This document shows positions 34,462 to 41,909 of a stretch of 64,000 nucleotides of DNA, piece by piece. The DNA lies in NCBI RefSeq assembly GCF_047344985.1, contig NZ_CP178861.1:3596001-3660000 (forward strand). Reading direction: 5' to 3'. Position 1 is the first letter of the stretch, and every line of letters begins with the position of its first letter. Under the pieces are notes generated by a model, which did not search any database, had not been told where the DNA came from, and saw only the letters and a list, made by a program, of their open reading frames with translations. The stretch comes from Bdellovibrio sp047344985 (GTDB taxonomy: Bacteria > Bdellovibrionota > Bdellovibrionia > Bdellovibrionales > Bdellovibrionaceae). A program made the position numbers and the translations under genes.

Positions 34462-34656
34462 TTAATGTTTACCGTCGGCGTCAGCCATCTTTTTCATAAC
34501 AGCCGCAATTGTCTCGAAATCAATGTGCGCTTCTCTCATTAAAGACTTCACCTTAACGAAATCGTCAGCATCTATGGCATCGTTGAATTCGTCGAACTTG
34601 TTAATTTCAGCGAGCTTTTCCAAAACCAAAGTTCCGTCAAAATGTGCAGTATCCAT
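34462..34656 (-). CDS. small acidic helical protein, 64 residues
   Basis: ATG 34656 is preceded by a GGGGGC stretch, and the stop of the upstream methyltransferase is 9 bp away, so this is very likely a real gene of the same unit. The sequence is helical and acidic (KLAEINKFDEFNDAIDADDFVKVKSLMREAH), with no signal peptide or membrane segment. No family recognised. It may form a small dimer or assist its neighbours; no function is assigned. Confidence 0.68.
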   Translation of the reverse strand: MDTAHFDGTLVLEKLAEINKFDEFNDAIDADDFVKVKSLMREAHIDFETIAAVMKKMADADGKH

Positions 34657-34665
34657 TGTTGCCCC

Positions 34666-35523
34666 CTATATGGTCGCGATCAAAAGCTCTTCACCCGTAG
34701 AAGGCTTTAGACCATCTGACCTGTTAGCGAAATATCGGGGAACCATATCTGCCGTCGACAAATGTTCCACCTTTTGAAATCCAATACTGCGCGCAAGATT
34801 GAGCATTTCTTCAGGAGAGAAAAAACTAATAAACGGTGTTCCCGAAATTTGAGCACCCTTCATCGATCTTTCGTAACCAAAACGGTCTTCAGGTGCGACA
34901 AGATCTAAAGGCAATAGGAACGTCATAATAAATTTCGATCCTGGAGCCAGCTTCAGCATCTGACGTAAAGTATCTTTAATCGCATCCATCGTCAGATACA
35001 TGCTCACACCGATGGAAGTCACGATCGCAGGTTTCTTCGGATCAAAACCTGCCACAATAAGACGATCCCACCAAGAATCACCTAACTCAAAATCGACTGG
35101 CACAAAACGAAGCCACTCGGGAATAGGATGGCCAGTTTCAATCAAACGTTGGCGCTTCCAAGCTTGCGTGTCAGGTTTATCAATTTCAAAAACTTTGATT
35201 TTGGAAGCCACTTCAGGACGACGTTGCGCAAAAGTATCAAGACCCGCACCAAGAATCACATATTGGGTCACACCGTGATTCACTTGTTCTGCAACCAGGT
35301 CCTCAATAAAACGAGCGCGCGCCACAATAGAAGCACGAAATGGAGCCGTTCCTTGTGGATGCATGTCCGGGCGATCACGCCAACCCTCCGGAGGTGAAAC
35401 GAGTTTGAAACCGATTTCATCATTAAGCACATGCGGAGGTGCATCGATTTGAACGTGCATCGCTCTCCAAAGAGCGACTCGAACGGCTGTACTATCTGGT
35501 GTTTCTACTGACTTCGTTGTCAT
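34666..35523 (-). CDS. SAM-dependent methyltransferase, TIGR00027/LCM-type
   Basis: The 285-residue protein matches the leucine carboxyl methyltransferase-like TIGR00027 group: the TAVRVALWRAMHVQIDAPPHVLND start, RARFIEDLV, QYVILGAGLDTFAQR (motif I) and FEIDKPDTQAWKRQRL. The acceptor is unknown. It starts 3 bp after the stop of an SRPBCC gene, so the two are coupled, and it is followed by the small acidic gene. RBS AAGGAT. Confidence 0.9.
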   Translation of the reverse strand: MTTKSVETPDSTAVRVALWRAMHVQIDAPPHVLNDEIGFKLVSPPEGWRDRPDMHPQGTAPFRASIVARARFIEDLVAEQVNHGVTQYVILGAGLDTFAQRRPEVASKIKVFEIDKPDTQAWKRQRLIETGHPIPEWLRFVPVDFELGDSWWDRLIVAGFDPKKPAIVTSIGVSMYLTMDAIKDTLRQMLKLAPGSKFIMTFLLPLDLVAPEDRFGYERSMKGAQISGTPFISFFSPEEMLNLARSIGFQKVEHLSTADMVPRYFANRSDGLKPSTGEELLIATI

Positions 35524-35526
35524 TGA

Positions 35527-35976
35527 TTATCCTTCTTTAATTTCTGGCTCGACAAGCTGAGTAAGAAGCATCAACGACTGCTGCCAGCCGAGATAACACA
35601 TATCAACTGGAATCACGTCAGGAATACCATCTTGAGTGATTTTCAATTCGGTACCGCCAACACTTTTACGAAATGAAATAGTCACATGCATTTCACCAGG
35701 AAGATTGGGATCGTCGTCGAACTTGTCCGTGTACTTCAGTAATTCGTTCTGTTTAATTTCAGTGTATTTTCCGCCAAACGAATGACTTTTCTGTGTCGTC
35801 AGATTCGTGAATGACATTTTGTAGCCACCGCCAACGCGGAAATCCATCTCATGAACTTTTCCAACGAATCCATGCGGAGGAAGCCATTTCGCCATAGCAT
35901 CTGGATTGGTGAATGCTCTAAAAACTCTCTCTGGCGGAGCGGCCAATACTCTGTGCAATTGAACTGTACCCGGCAT
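35527..35976 (-). CDS. SRPBCC (AHSA1-like) domain protein
   Basis: The start is ATG 35976, with TCGGAGG upstream; 149 residues. Pattern: VQLHRVLAAPPERVFRAFTNPDAMAKWLPPHGF, FGGKYTEIKQNELLKYTD, and the closing helix LGWQQSLMLLTQLV. Likely binds a small hydrophobic ligand. It leads a unit with the methyltransferase, the small acidic protein and possibly the SDR. Confidence 0.92.
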   Translation of the reverse strand: MPGTVQLHRVLAAPPERVFRAFTNPDAMAKWLPPHGFVGKVHEMDFRVGGGYKMSFTNLTTQKSHSFGGKYTEIKQNELLKYTDKFDDDPNLPGEMHVTISFRKSVGGTELKITQDGIPDVIPVDMCYLGWQQSLMLLTQLVEPEIKEG

Positions 35977-36139
35977 AAATTCCTCCGATCTCTTTTGTTT
36001 ACTTTTTTGTAGTATCCATTTTAGATAAACTAAAAAAAGAAACAACTGAATCCATTGAGGACTATTTTGCTGGACTTAGTTTCGCTAGCGTACACTAGTT
36101 AAAGTGCTAATGGACATTTCTAGATCATGGCTGCTTTAC

Positions 36140-37156
36140 TTAGGTAAAATATTTTTCAGCAATGGAATCGATATTCAGAGAAACTTTTCCCGTAGAGACT
36201 ACTTTTCCTTCGTGATCAAGAATGGGGAAAATAGTTGAAAGATATTTTTCTTCTGCATTTTGATTTTTTAGAACTTCATCAAATGTAAAGGAACGCTGAG
36301 ATCTTAGAACCACCGGCTCTTTTTCCAAGAAAGAGGAAATGAATTCAGATGGTGCGAGATGATTCACATTCTGACCTATTAGCGAGTCTCGGGAAAATCC
36401 CATGATACGCGCAAAAGCTGCATTGCAGTTCGTAATCACTCCCTCACGGTCCTTTACCACCAACACAAAGGGAGCTGATCCCAATATTTGCTGCATGTGA
36501 TTTTTAAAGTTGCGCTCGTCGGTCACATCGCGGGCTGACGCGAATCTCACACCAAGATCTGCATCCGCCGCCGCACTCCAGCTCAATGTTCGATAACCTC
36601 CATCAGCAGTACGATAACGATTTTCGAAACCGACTGAACGCAGTCCCATATTCAGCGCTTCGATGTTTTTACGTGTCATCTCTCGATCTTCGGGATGAAT
36701 AAATTCAAAAAATGGCGTCGTTAATAACGTTTCTTCGCTATAGCCTAAAGTATCCACCAGAGACTTACTGACCTTCTTGAGAAAACCATCTTTTCCCGCA
36801 ACAGCCATAAGATCGCTAGAAATCGAAAAAAAGCGATCCAGCGAAATCTGCGAACCTTCGGCCTCTAACATACGCGACAATAATTTTTTGTATTCGATTT
36901 GAGCTTTGGAGGATTCAAGATTGGAAGAATGGCACGTAGCAATTCCCAAACATGCCAGAGCCGGAATCAAAACAATGAAAGCAATAAATTCAGTAGTACT
37001 GACAGAAGGAAGCAAAATGCTCGCAGCCACAAAGAGAGCCGACACAATCAAAATCGCCACCAAAGAAAATAGAGTGATCTTGTTTTGCAATCGCCAAGCA
37101 CTGAAATATTCTAACGTTCTTTTCTTCTCACTCGGACTCAAATCGGGGCCTTTCAA
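36140..37156 (-). CDS. membrane protein with two PAS domains and no output domain
   Basis: The frame encodes 338 residues and starts at a TTG codon (37156). Two membrane helices (about residues 27-50 and 57-74) are followed by a short linker and two PAS domains: about 105-215 (FFSISSDLMAVAGKDGFLKKVS, with GYRTLSWSAAADADL and a DVT dimer end) and about 220-335 (ILGSAPFVLVVKDREGVITNCNAAFARIMGFSRDSL). No kinase, GGDEF or receiver domain follows; the frame simply stops, and the next 94 bp hold nothing coding. It may pass signals through a partner. Confidence 0.82.
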   Translation of the reverse strand: MKGPDLSPSEKKRTLEYFSAWRLQNKITLFSLVAILIVSALFVAASILLPSVSTTEFIAFIVLIPALACLGIATCHSSNLESSKAQIEYKKLLSRMLEAEGSQISLDRFFSISSDLMAVAGKDGFLKKVSKSLVDTLGYSEETLLTTPFFEFIHPEDREMTRKNIEALNMGLRSVGFENRYRTADGGYRTLSWSAAADADLGVRFASARDVTDERNFKNHMQQILGSAPFVLVVKDREGVITNCNAAFARIMGFSRDSLIGQNVNHLAPSEFISSFLEKEPVVLRSQRSFTFDEVLKNQNAEEKYLSTIFPILDHEGKVVSTGKVSLNIDSIAEKYFT

Positions 37157-37311
37157 CCAGTTCGTATGCTTATATATAACATGTAACGGTCAATCTGGCA
37201 GACTACAAGCTAGAACTTCACAATGGCCGTATAACAATCTTACAAAGTGTAACTTACCAGATCACCCGCTTTCCGGTGGAGACCCTCGCCGAGGTCACCA
37301 AGAATAGAAAC

Positions 37312-38619
37312 ATGGCTGTTGGTGCATTTATGTTCGCAACTGGTATCGAAAATAGCTATCCCACCATCAATGGCGGACGCACGCGCATTGATCAGATGGA
37401 GAAATGTCTTCATTACAAATACTGGTCTAAAGATTTTGATCTTCTACAAGAGCTTGAAATTGATTATCTGAGATATGGTCCGCCCATTCATCTGACCTGG
37501 CTAGGTGACGGAAAATATAATTGGGATTTCGCGGATCTAACATTTCACGATTTGCAAAGACGAAACCTATTTCCCATCGTTGACCTTTGTCATTTCGGCG
37601 TTCCTAATTGGGTGGGAAACTTTCAGAATCCCGATTTTCCTACTCTTTTTACGAAGTATTGTCGTGACTTCGCTCGGCGGTTTCCATGGGTTCAGCTTTA
37701 CACACCTATTAACGAGATGTTTATCTGCGCTTTGTTTTCTGCCGCTTATGGATGGTGGAACGAACAGGAGAAAAGTGACAAGAGTTTCGTCAACGCATTA
37801 AAGAATATCGCAAAAGCCAATGTGCTTGGAATGAACGCCATCTTAGAAGTTCGGCCCGACGCGATTTTTATTCAGAGTGAATCCTCGGAATATTTTCATG
37901 CCGAGGACCCGCAAGCCATCAAACCCGCTGAAATCCTTAACGCAAAACGGTTTTTATCTTTAGACCTTAATTACGGTCGACGCGTCGATTCGCAGATGTA
38001 TGAATATCTGATGGATAACGGAATGACCCGCGAAGAATATCATTTCTTCTTTGGTTGGGGTCTTAAACACAATTGCATTATGGGAAATGATTATTACATG
38101 ACCAACGAACACAGAGTGGCCTCTGACGGCACAACTCGCGCTGCTGGTGAAGTTTTTGGTTATGATGAAATCACCAGTCAATATTACCAACGCTATTTAA
38201 TTCCCGTCATGCACACAGAAACCAATATCGCGCAGGGACCGCAAGGCGACGAAGGAGTGAATTGGCTTTGGAAACAATGGGCGAATGTTTTAAGAGTCAG
38301 AAATAAAGGTATTCCTGTTGTGGGCTTTACTTGGTATTCGCTGACGGACCAAATCGATTGGGACATCGCTCTTCGCGAGGAACGAAACAAAGTTCACCCC
38401 GTGGGACTTTTTGATCTTGATAGAAAAATCCGCCCCGTCGGTGAAGCGTATAAAAAATTAATCAAAAGCTGGAGAGAGGTTTTACCAACGCAAAGTATTT
38501 GCCTCAGAGTTCCAGTCGTTTCTCCGCACGGATATTCTAAAGGTGAAGCTGAAACTCAAAAAATAGAAGCTCAAAGACGGAAGAACGCCAGCAATTCAGC
38601 TCCGTCTATAAGACAATGA
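37312..38619 (+). CDS. glycoside hydrolase family 1-like protein
   Basis: The 435-residue protein has a start taken at ATG 37312 (MAVGAFMFATGIENSYPTI); a GTG at 37276 is in frame but lacks a ribosome binding site. GH1 landmarks: acid/base Glu in YTPINEMF (E135), and the nucleophile-like Glu in MHTETNIA (E303). It is somewhat short and lacks a signal peptide. GH1 enzymes cleave beta-glucosides or related sugars. The next gene (SDR) starts within its stop codon region, so both are translated together. The C-terminal tail (last 45 residues) looks disordered. Confidence 0.82.
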   Translation: MAVGAFMFATGIENSYPTINGGRTRIDQMEKCLHYKYWSKDFDLLQELEIDYLRYGPPIHLTWLGDGKYNWDFADLTFHDLQRRNLFPIVDLCHFGVPNWVGNFQNPDFPTLFTKYCRDFARRFPWVQLYTPINEMFICALFSAAYGWWNEQEKSDKSFVNALKNIAKANVLGMNAILEVRPDAIFIQSESSEYFHAEDPQAIKPAEILNAKRFLSLDLNYGRRVDSQMYEYLMDNGMTREEYHFFFGWGLKHNCIMGNDYYMTNEHRVASDGTTRAAGEVFGYDEITSQYYQRYLIPVMHTETNIAQGPQGDEGVNWLWKQWANVLRVRNKGIPVVGFTWYSLTDQIDWDIALREERNKVHPVGLFDLDRKIRPVGEAYKKLIKSWREVLPTQSICLRVPVVSPHGYSKGEAETQKIEAQRRKNASNSAPSIRQ

Positions 38620-38630
38620 GGAAAAAACAG

Positions 38631-39368
38631 ATGAGCCGATTCCAAAACAAAGTCGCTATTGTCACGGGAGCAGGCAGCGGCATCGGACTTGCCACCGCCC
38701 TTCAATTAGCCAAGGAGGGTGCGCAAACGGTTCTTGTTGATATCAAAGAGGATCGTTTAAAAAAAGCTTCAGAAGAAATCGAAGATATTGGCTTAAAACC
38801 GTTACTGAGCATTTGCGATGTAAGTCGCTCACAAAACGTAAAACAATCTGTTCAGGCCACATTGGATAAGTTTGGAAATATTGATGCCATCATCAACAAT
38901 GCGGGCCTCATGGTATTTAAACCCTTAGAACAACAATCCGTGGACGATTGGATGAAAGTTCTTGGCGTCGATCTCTTAGGAACTCTCTATTTCATGCAAC
39001 AAGGTTTTCTGCACATGAAAAATGGCGGCGCCATCGTAAATGTCTCAAGCATTCACGCGGTGGAAACAACTCCCCTTGTGTCGTCTTATGCTGCGGCGAA
39101 ATCCGCTGTTTTATCACTCACCCGCTCAGGCTCCATCGAAGGCAAAGAAAAGAAAATCCGTGTCAACGCGATTTTGCCAGGAGCCGTCGACACTCCTATG
39201 CTTTGGGAAAATCCGAATGTGAAGTCCGGATTGGAAGTCATCAGCCAAAGCGATGTCGGAAAACCAGAAGACATCGCTTCAGCCATTGCATTTCTTGCGT
39301 CGGATGATTCGCATTTTGTTACCGGAGCCACCCTCCGAGTCGATGGAGGGCGCTTGGCTAAAATTTAG
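38631..39368 (+). CDS. short-chain dehydrogenase/reductase
   Basis: The start is taken at ATG 38631 (MSRFQNKVAIVTGAGSGIG), with TGAGGAAA upstream; the ATG at 38616 overlaps the GH1 stop codon. The 245-residue protein has the SDR motifs TGAGSGIG, NNAG, NVSSIHAVE, YAAAKSAV and LPGAVDT. The D in VLVDIKE suggests NAD preference. Coupled to the GH1 gene, so a sugar alcohol or aglycone step is plausible but not shown. Confidence 0.93.
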   Translation: MSRFQNKVAIVTGAGSGIGLATALQLAKEGAQTVLVDIKEDRLKKASEEIEDIGLKPLLSICDVSRSQNVKQSVQATLDKFGNIDAIINNAGLMVFKPLEQQSVDDWMKVLGVDLLGTLYFMQQGFLHMKNGGAIVNVSSIHAVETTPLVSSYAAAKSAVLSLTRSGSIEGKEKKIRVNAILPGAVDTPMLWENPNVKSGLEVISQSDVGKPEDIASAIAFLASDDSHFVTGATLRVDGGRLAKI

Positions 39369-39376
39369 AACTAATT

Positions 39377-39871
39377 CTAACGACGACCGCGTGACAAATA
39401 CTCTGTTAACTGTTGAACCACCATTCCCCAGCCCTCATGAAAACCCATTTGTTCATGAACCTTACGACCTTCTTCGTCTTGGTGGAGAGCGATTGCAGTG
39501 TACTTAGTTCCTTCTGGATGTTTTTCCAAAAACAAAACTGCCGTGAACAATAAATCGTGCGGGCCCTGCGGTTTCGGTGATGGTCGAAAGCCCGGCTGTA
39601 GCGCGGAAGTCCAAACAAGTTTTTCGTAAGGAACAAGTTCTAAATAACATCCCGTATTTGGAAACTTTTGGCCTTCAGGACTTTGCATGACGGAGAAGAA
39701 TTTTCCACCAGGACGCAAATCCATTTCACACTCTACAGTTTGCCAAGGCTTTGGACAAAACCATTCTTTAATTCCAACAGGATCTGTCCAAGCTTTATAG
39801 ATTTGCTCCGGAGTTGCTGGGATGATTTTTTCTAATACAAGATCAAGTTTCGGATCGACTTTAATATTCAT
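39377..39871 (-). CDS. SRPBCC (AHSA1-like) domain protein
   Basis: The 164-residue protein starts at ATG 39871, with TGGAGT upstream. Pattern: LDLVLEKIIPATPEQIYKAWTDPVGIKEWFCP, DLRPGGKFF and MGFHEGWGMVVQQLTEYL at the end. This class is sometimes called polyketide cyclase/START-like. Function unknown. It sits 14 bp after a DoxX-like gene in the unit divergent from TetR B, so the regulator likely controls it. Confidence 0.92.
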   Translation of the reverse strand: MNIKVDPKLDLVLEKIIPATPEQIYKAWTDPVGIKEWFCPKPWQTVECEMDLRPGGKFFSVMQSPEGQKFPNTGCYLELVPYEKLVWTSALQPGFRPSPKPQGPHDLLFTAVLFLEKHPEGTKYTAIALHQDEEGRKVHEQMGFHEGWGMVVQQLTEYLSRGRR

Positions 39872-39885
39872 AAATACTCCATTAG

Positions 39886-40266
39886 TTAGGGAAAAGCTTG
39901 TCTAAGACGTGAACTGCGCAAGTAAAGGCCTAGCCAAACAAAAACAGCGACATAAATTGGAAAAAGAGTGTGACTGAAAAGTGGATTGCTAACACGGACG
40001 TGGCTTGCGATCGCTCCACCTAAATACCCCGTCAGAAGAACAGCACCAAGTAGCGACGTTTTCGGAATTGCATACAGAAGAGTGCATATCAAAAGAATGG
40101 TTCCAACTGTCGGCATCAGTTCTATCGGCCACTGCAAAGCAGCCCCCGCCTTTAATGCTTCTGGTGGAAGCTTATCCATAAAAAACTTGATTGTGGCATC
40201 GAACAATAAAAATGCGATGGCCAAACCGCTTAAAATCCTACCCGTCCATATTGCTTTTGAGGTCAT
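39886..40266 (-). CDS. DoxX-like membrane protein
   Basis: The start is ATG 40266, with AAAGGAG upstream. The 126-residue protein has four membrane helices (TGRILSGLAIAFLLFDATIKF; IELMPTVGTILLICTLLYAI; LGAVLLTGYLGGAIASHV; LFPIYVAVFVWLGLYL) and matches the DoxX-like group. The gene lies between an SRPBCC gene and TetR B; the two operator-like palindromes are upstream of it. Confidence 0.8.
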   Translation of the reverse strand: MTSKAIWTGRILSGLAIAFLLFDATIKFFMDKLPPEALKAGAALQWPIELMPTVGTILLICTLLYAIPKTSLLGAVLLTGYLGGAIASHVRVSNPLFSHTLFPIYVAVFVWLGLYLRSSRLRQAFP

Positions 40267-40302
40267 GTAAAGCTCCTTTATGTGATCCTTATCGGTATAA
40301 TT

Positions 40303-40320
40303 ACATATCACTTGATATGT
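40303..40320. promoter_or_regulatory. TetR operator-like palindrome, site 2
   Basis: ACATATCACTTGATATGT: arms ACATATCA and TGATATGT are exact reverse complements over eight bases with a two-base spacer. It lies 37 bp upstream of the DoxX-like start codon at 40266. Confidence 0.8.
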
Positions 40321-40378
40321 TAAAAGAGAATTTTTAAATATGTTTCATTTTTAATAAAGTAATATTCATGGACAATTT

Positions 40379-40396
40379 ACATATCATTTGATATAT
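40379..40396. promoter_or_regulatory. TetR operator-like palindrome, site 3
   Basis: ACATATCATTTGATATAT, which differs from site 2 at two positions; it ends nine bases before the TetR B start codon. A site here could repress the regulator's own gene. Confidence 0.78.
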
Positions 40397-40404
40397 TTGA
40401 TCTG

Positions 40405-41010
40405 ATGGCAAAACGTATAGTAAGAGATCCCGAAAAAACACGTGCCCAGATACTTAATGCCTCATTTATGGAAATCTATAGCCGGGGCTTTAATGGCGTT
40501 GGCGTGCGTGAACTGGCTGCAAAGGCCGACGTCACAATCGGGGCCTTCTTCCATTATTTTCCAACAAAAAGTCATGTCGGTTATGCCATCGTCGATGAGA
40601 TCATCCACACAGGAATTTTAGATCGTTGGATTAAACCGCTGAACGCCTATAAGAATCCTATTCAAGGTATATTAAAATGTTTTAAAAATACTTTCGATAA
40701 TTGGCCAGATGAGTACGTGGCTCTTGGATGTCCGCTGAATAATCTTACTCAGGAAATGTCGGGCTCAGATGAACTCTTCAAACAAAAAACTCGCGCCGTT
40801 CTAGAAGATTGGATCGCTAAAACCCGTGAGCATTTAAAGCGGGCCCAACAAGGCGGTTATTTGCGCAAGAACGTGAACACCCAAGAACTTGCTGAATATA
40901 TAGTGACTTTTCAAGAGGGCACTTTCGCAATGGGTAAGGCTCTGAATGATCGTCGTATTTTTGATTCAATGTACAACTCGCTGAAGCAGCATCTTGAGGC
41001 TCTCACCTAA
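40405..41010 (+). CDS. TetR-family repressor B
   Basis: The 201-residue protein resembles TetR A at 30911 over its whole length, as in RGFNGVGVRELAAKADVTIGAFFHYFPTKSHVGYAIVDE and GCPLNNLTQEMSG. The helix-turn-helix is at about residues 27-50. Two palindromes flank its divergent promoter region. The DoxX-SRPBCC pair opposite is the likely target. No good ribosome binding site is visible. Effector unknown. Confidence 0.9.
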   Translation: MAKRIVRDPEKTRAQILNASFMEIYSRGFNGVGVRELAAKADVTIGAFFHYFPTKSHVGYAIVDEIIHTGILDRWIKPLNAYKNPIQGILKCFKNTFDNWPDEYVALGCPLNNLTQEMSGSDELFKQKTRAVLEDWIAKTREHLKRAQQGGYLRKNVNTQELAEYIVTFQEGTFAMGKALNDRRIFDSMYNSLKQHLEALT

Positions 41011-41116
41011 AGACCACGTTTCAGCGAGGGTTTCGGAAATTTTCTCCGTCAAACGAACGGACTCCAAAATATTTGAATAGAGGAACTGATGCGAAGTAAA
41101 ATTCGAGGAAGAAAAA

Positions 41117-41215
41117 TTATTTTTGAGAATCAGAAGACCTTACATAGGCAATCGCCATTTCTTTTGGCGCATCTCTTTTATACTTAGCAAACAAAAACTC
41201 CGTCACGATATTCAT
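41117..41215 (-). pseudogene. short frame resembling a serine-recombinase N-terminus
   Basis: A 32-residue frame (ATG 41215, stop at 41117-41119) ends KEMAIAYVRSSDSQK. The AIAYVR-SSDSQ segment closely resembles the conserved AIAYVRVSxDSQ start of serine recombinases, where the Ser after R is the catalytic nucleophile. Here the frame stops directly after it and a V is missing. It may be a decayed piece of an integrase; the hairpin at 41196-41227 overlaps its start, so it could also be chance coding inside a terminator. Confidence 0.35.
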
Positions 41216-41227
41216 GAGCACGGAGTT
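41196..41227 (-). terminator. possible displaced ssrA terminator
   Basis: On the - strand, AACTCCGT (41227-41220) pairs with ACGGAGTT (41203-41196), followed by TTTTG. It lies just left of the left ssrA repeat, where the original ssrA terminator would be if the 5.8-kb segment had been inserted. The stem loop is 16 bases. Confidence 0.55.
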
Positions 41228-41234
41228 CGTAATA

Positions 41235-41252
41235 CTTAAAAAATGGTGGAGG
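41235..41252. repeat. left boundary repeat of the ssrA island (attL/R-like)
   Basis: CTTAAAAAATGGTGGAGG: the last nine bases of ssrA with its CCA end (reverse complement CCTCCACCA) plus the flanking T run and AAG. One base is missing relative to the right copy at 47050. Bases 41253-41275 beyond it show further loose similarity to the T-arm of ssrA (GAACCCC). Confidence 0.7.
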
Positions 41253-41406
41253 TGAGGTATCGACAGGCGAACCCCACTATCATCATGACTTTATTGAACT
41301 TTCTGTAAAAACACCAGCGCGAATATTTGAAAAATGTGCTCCTCTTTATGAAAGAGGACTCTCTATACGCGATATAGAAGAGAGAACAGGCATTCCAAAA
41401 TCTACC

Positions 41407-41718
41407 GTGCGTGAAACTTTGAAAAAAAGCGGAATGGCGTTGAGAAATCCTCTCAATGGAAATTCAGTCCACATAGATCGACTACATACTAAGCGCGGTG
41501 GTCACACGCCATACGGGTATGCTTACCTTGATGGCCAGCTACTCATTGATCCAAAAGAACAAATTATTGTCAGAAAAATTATGAAGCTTTACCAGTCAGG
41601 GCTTTCTGGGAATGCCATTGCAAAAGAATTGAATCGCCAAAAGATTCCTAGTCGAACTGGCAAATCATGGAGTCCATGTGTGGTCAGAAGAATCATTAAA
41701 CTTAACCAATCCAACTAA
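41407..41718 (+). CDS. recombinase-family C-terminal domain protein, N-terminal domain missing
   Basis: The annotated frame starts at GTG 41407 (103 residues), but the same frame is open from 41233 with no ATG; the upstream part reads RIFEKCAPLYERGLSIRDIEERTGIPKSTVRETLKK when translated, so the true product is probably longer with an unclear start. The rest (HTPYGYAYLDGQLLIDPKEQ, then GLSGNAIAKELNRQKIPSRTGKSW) matches the Recombinase domain of large serine recombinases. No catalytic resolvase domain precedes it. It adjoins the left island repeat. Possibly a truncated or regulatory form. Confidence 0.65.
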   Translation: MRETLKKSGMALRNPLNGNSVHIDRLHTKRGGHTPYGYAYLDGQLLIDPKEQIIVRKIMKLYQSGLSGNAIAKELNRQKIPSRTGKSWSPCVVRRIIKLNQSN

Positions 41719-41738
41719 ACAAATAACCGGAGGACTAA

Positions 41739-41909
41739 ATGAACAGTCTTATCAAAATCGCAGTCGTATTGGCCTTTACCGCCGTTGCCAGTGGCAATCT
41801 TCCAGTCATCATCAACCAAATCCGCAAGGCACAGTTTCAACTTATTCAAGAATCCAAGGCATCGAAGTGGCCAAAAGCCATAAGAATGCGGGTTAGGCAG
41901 CTAAAATAG
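41739..41909 (+). CDS. small protein with signal-like N-terminus, 56 residues
   Basis: ATG 41739 has a strong CCGGAGG site five bases upstream, and the frame has 56 codons. The first 18 residues (MNSLIKIAVVLAFTAVAS) look like a signal peptide or membrane anchor; the rest is basic (KASKWPKAIRMRVRQLK). It lies 20 bp after the recombinase piece, so they may be co-expressed, and its end overlaps the convergent GlxA-like gene by 9 bp. No family recognised. Too short for most gene callers. Confidence 0.6.
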   Translation: MNSLIKIAVVLAFTAVASGNLPVIINQIRKAQFQLIQESKASKWPKAIRMRVRQLK

